Positions 60,640-64,000 of a stretch of 64,000 nucleotides of DNA are shown here, piece after piece (the first letter of the stretch is position 1; every line of letters starts with the position of its first letter). The notes under the pieces are model-generated. The model saw nothing but the letters and a program-made list of their open reading frames with translations. It made no database searches and had not been told where the DNA came from. The position numbers were made by a program, and so were the translations under genes. The stretch covers positions 124,001 through 188,000 of the forward strand of contig JARGSG010000209.1 of NCBI GenBank assembly GCA_030374805.1, in the 5' to 3' direction. Source of the stretch: Gracilaria gracilis. Its lineage: Eukaryota > Rhodophyta > Florideophyceae > Gracilariales > Gracilariaceae.

Positions 60640-63600
60640 ATGCAGGCATCTTCTTCATCAAATCCGGAAAATCAGCCATATCTAATGTATCCCAGCTGGC
60701 GCTTTACTGAAAAGCTTGTCAAACTTTCGACGGCAAATCACCATCAATGGATACAAAATCTGAAAAACACTGTCATAGAACATGATCTTCAGAAACTACT
60801 TGATCCTCAATTCTAACCCTAGACCAACGTAGAAAAGAAAGCTGTCTCCAGCTTTCGACGCATGATAACCAAAAGCATAACCGCAGACGTCGTTAATCTC
60901 ATCACAGATCCCACCATACTCACAAAAACCCCTTGCCAAATCATTGAGGACGTTACCACAATTTTGGCTACCAAAAACCAAACTGATGCCTTTTCTCTCA
61001 TGAACGAGGCACTTCATATCAGTCGATCCGGACATATTGCCGAGTATATTGCTGATCATCTTTCTCTTCGTAAGAAACAAATTATGGCCAACACTCCGGG
61101 AGTTCAATCCGGAACGTTCACTGTGAACTTTATTTTACAAGGTTTGACTTCAGATCAACGGTTCGGAACCCAAGCGACCAACATGCTTTTGAATGCACGA
61201 CCAACAACCATCAACGAATGTCAGCTCTGCCTCGAAGAATACGAACTCCTTATTCAGCGTCAGACACAGACTAGCACATCGTCCACTCCGTGTCTCCACA
61301 CTGGCAGCCGCGCTCGCAGCAGAGGTCGCGGACGCAGTCGCGGCAGGGGCTGCGGCAAGAGACAGCCCAATTCAAACGTAACGAATATGCTCTCGAAGAT
61401 TTCTACCACACTGGAAGATATTCAATCCGATACCAAAGCTCACAAGGGCCGTGGTCGTGCCAGGGCTAATACTGCGCAATCTGACAGTGTTTTAGAGGAA
61501 ACAATCCGCGCCCTAATGGCCGTTGCCCACTCTCAGGAGTTGGACAACGAAGAGCCACGTAAGTATATGCTCGATTCTGGTGCTCATCCCAGCATCATAA
61601 ACCACAGTGTTTCACGACAAACTAACCTTACGAAACCGATCATATCAACCACTGCAACGGACGCATCTCTTTACGCGTCTCAGAAGGGCATTCTTCAGAT
61701 CAGAACTAAAGCAGGTCACAATATTGCGATTCCCGCGTTGATTAATCCAGAGGTCAAAAGCAACCTTCTGTCTGTCCGTTCTCTTGCGACACTCATTGGC
61801 CCAATACTCTTCACCGATAGTAGAGCCTTTCTACTTCATAAGCGTACATTGCGTATTATTGCCACCGCCACATGGAAGAACGGCGCCTACTTATTGGACC
61901 TTGCTCCAATAAAAGCGACTGCTCTCACAGTTACCTCTCAAACATCCACGCAACCTTATACCCCTCGCAAGACAACACTTTCCCTTCCTGCAATGGATCC
62001 ACCTCCTCGCAAACGCCGACATCCGGACTCTCTTTCCACACCACCTCCAAAATCCGTACCATCACGGAAACCCCCCTCGCAGTATCACTTCGACCCGAAT
62101 CCATCGGCTCCATCAGAAACGCAGTCTCACCTCCACAATTGGCACCTCATCCTTAATCACGTTCATCCAACCACTCTGCATCGTATGGCAAAGCTCAAAC
62201 TTCTTTCTATTCCACCCGCATTTACCACAACAGGAACGAAACTTTCATGCAGTCCATGTCTGCAAGGCGAACTACGCGCTCGCCCTCACCCTGCCACCAC
62301 TCACAATTACCTTCGCGGCGAGGCCCTTACACCCGATATATGTGGTCCTCTTCCACAACCTTCATTGCAGGGAAACCGCTACTTCATTACCTTCATCGAT
62401 GTCAAAACTCGCTACCTGCAAGTGGCCTTTGGCAAAACCCGCAAAACCCTTCCACAACACATTCGGTTCATACTTCAGCACGTATTCAATGGCACAAGTC
62501 GTTATCCAGTCATATATATCACCGACAACGCCAAAGAATACCTCAGCCGTGACATATCCAAAATATACAAGGAGCACGGAATCCTCCACACCACATCCAT
62601 ACCTTATACCACGCAACAAAATTCCATCGCCGAACGCGTCAACCAAACGCTTCTTCAAGCGGCTCGTGCAGCACTCAAACACAGCCGACATTCCAACAAA
62701 TATTGGGAAGCAGCATTACGAGATGCTGCATTCAAATACAATCTCATATGTCATCATGCCATCCAATCCACCCCGTACGAAGCCTGGTACCAGCGGCCCC
62801 CTCCAGTGAAACGACTCTTCGCTTTTGGGCAACTAGGATATGCATTCCTCCCGACCGCCACTAAACAAAAGAAACTCGACGACCGCGGAATCCCCTGCCG
62901 TTACCAAAACGGCATCGACCAACTAAACATCATGGTTCTCATCCTCGGTCATGGTCAGTATCGACGTGTCCGCATTGAAAATTTTCGCCCCTATGATCCT
63001 TCTCGCAATCCCAGCTTCACTCACGCGAAAGCCTTCAAAGCGTACCGATTTCATCTAACGCCTAGCACGATCACGTCCACCACACCCGCACCATTATCAC
63101 GACAACAAGCTTCCCGATACCCCGATGCTCTCGCCTGGGCATCTGCACACAACAACGAACTAGACAAGCTGGACGCCATGAACGCCATTAAATGGATCCC
63201 CTCAGCTGATTTACCGAAACGCCTGGTTCCCCTTACAATGACTTACCGATACAAGCGCAACTCCGAAAGCTCCATTGTAGAACGCAAAGCCAGATGCACA
63301 CTTAGAGGCGATCTCATGAAACCGAACTTGGATTTTGACCCACACAGAACCTCGGCTCATCTATCCCAGAAAGTCACGACACGTCTCGTTCTTGCCCTCA
63401 CTGCCCAACACAAATTGCACATGGAACACTTCGACATTAAATCCGCCTTTCCGCACGAACCATACACATATGACAAACCGGTCTTTGTCAAGCAACATCC
63501 ACGTTTCAACGGAACCTTCAAGCACATAACTGTCGGTGAACAGCTCATCAAAAACATATACGGATCACCATCTGCCGGTTACAATTACCTACGCCCCGCC

Positions 63601-64000
63601 TGGGCATACATGAAGCGTCTCGGCTTCGAGCAATCCGAGGACGATCCCGCTCTCTTTTTGAAACGCGAGAGCTCTACAGCCTTCATTATCGTCGTTCTCA
63701 ACATCGATGACTTCCTTGCCAGCGCAACCACCACGCAATTACTCGATTCGTTCTTCAACCAATTAGCCATGAAATACAACATCCGCCGTCTCGGACGCCC
63801 CTCACTGTACACAGGATGGTCTTTGAATTATAGGGATGACGGCAGCATCTACGTTAGCCAACCCAACACAATTAACAGCATACTGCAGAAACTGAACCTT
63901 TCCAAATGCAATGGGCGTCAGTGGCCCAACACTGCGGGCCTCCCTATGCACCCAACGATAGCAGCAGACAAGCCTCTGCAAAACCCTGATCTCTATCAAG
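60640..64000 (+). CDS. gag-pol: copia gag-pol polyprotein, partial, two early in-frame stops
   Basis: The reading frame starts at ATG 60640 (MQASSSSNPENQPYLMYPSW). It meets TAA (60814) and TAG (60820), then stays open without interruption from 60823 to the window edge, more than 1050 codons. Gag (FILQGLTSDQRFGTQATNML) ends in an Arg/Gly-rich segment without a clear zinc knuckle. The protease has YMLDSGAHPSIIN (about 61570). Integrase shows the LHNWHLILNHVHP pre-domain, ITFIDVKTRYLQV, ITDNAKEYLS and NSIAERVNQTLL, that is D, D, E. Reverse transcriptase begins near 63130, with HFDIKSAFPHEP and VVLNIDDFLAS; the usual YVDD is NIDD. RNase H lies beyond the window. Apart from the two stops the copy looks functional. 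Confidence 0.9.

Overview
The window is nuclear DNA of a eukaryote, most likely a red alga. The evidence is an Lhcr-type three-helix chlorophyll-binding protein (49.5-50.3 kb). It starts directly with a short plastid-transit-like leader and no bipartite signal peptide, which points to a primary red plastid. Around it are intron-poor nuclear genes (WDR44-like, RCC1-like, APC5, CAF-1 large subunit, PH-domain AGC kinase, 3-ketoacyl-CoA-reductase-like SDR) and a tRNA-Thr. The species cannot be fixed from the sequence.

Layout. 0-30.8 kb is a graveyard of mobile elements: two related pogo-like DNA elements (23-2095 and 21256-23530, both with terminal inverted repeats), a putative MITE (2419-2827), a Ty3/gypsy gag-protease relic (5.5-7.2 kb), a two-gene PIF/Harbinger relic (8.6-11.1 kb), a 42-45-bp minisatellite (11.5-12.1 kb), a Ty1/copia relic (13.0-17.0 kb), a third pogo/jerky-like transposase (17.4-19.1 kb) and a Tc1/mariner element (19558-20757). 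It ends with a young complete-length copia-order LTR retrotransposon (23550-30835) that has near-identical 326/328-bp LTRs, a CTCAC target-site duplication, a half-tRNA-iMet primer site and a broken antisense gene. One unassigned ORF (3762-4604) lies among them.

31-60 kb is gene-rich. Six housekeeping genes (36.0-49.1 kb) are tightly packed in divergent and convergent pairs, and the LHC gene follows. They are flanked by three paralogous STAND/NLR-like loci. NLR-a (30951-35480) is one intact 1509-codon TIR - NB-ARC - helical - WD40 gene. NLR-b (51020-54107) is a pseudogene whose N-terminus is a HeLo-like helical domain instead of TIR and whose NB-ARC core is deleted. NLR-c (56124-59853) is a TIR-NB-ARC-WD40 gene with one frameshift in the propeller. 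From 60.1 kb to the window edge runs the 5' LTR and open gag-pol frame of another copia element.

How the parts fit. The NLR-like trio is the most notable system. It has exchangeable signalling N-termini (a TIR with the conserved Glu expected for NAD+ cleavage, or a HeLo-like domain), a shared NB-ARC/helical core, and a C-terminal propeller built from very similar 43-aa (129-bp) WD40 units. These units differ mainly at a few positions predicted to lie on the propeller face. This matches the organisation of fungal NWD/HET allorecognition genes and of TIR-NB-ARC immune receptors, so an innate-immunity or allorecognition repertoire is a reasonable inference. Two stacked transposon insertions sit immediately upstream of the intact copy. 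Function, expression and species assignment remain inferences.
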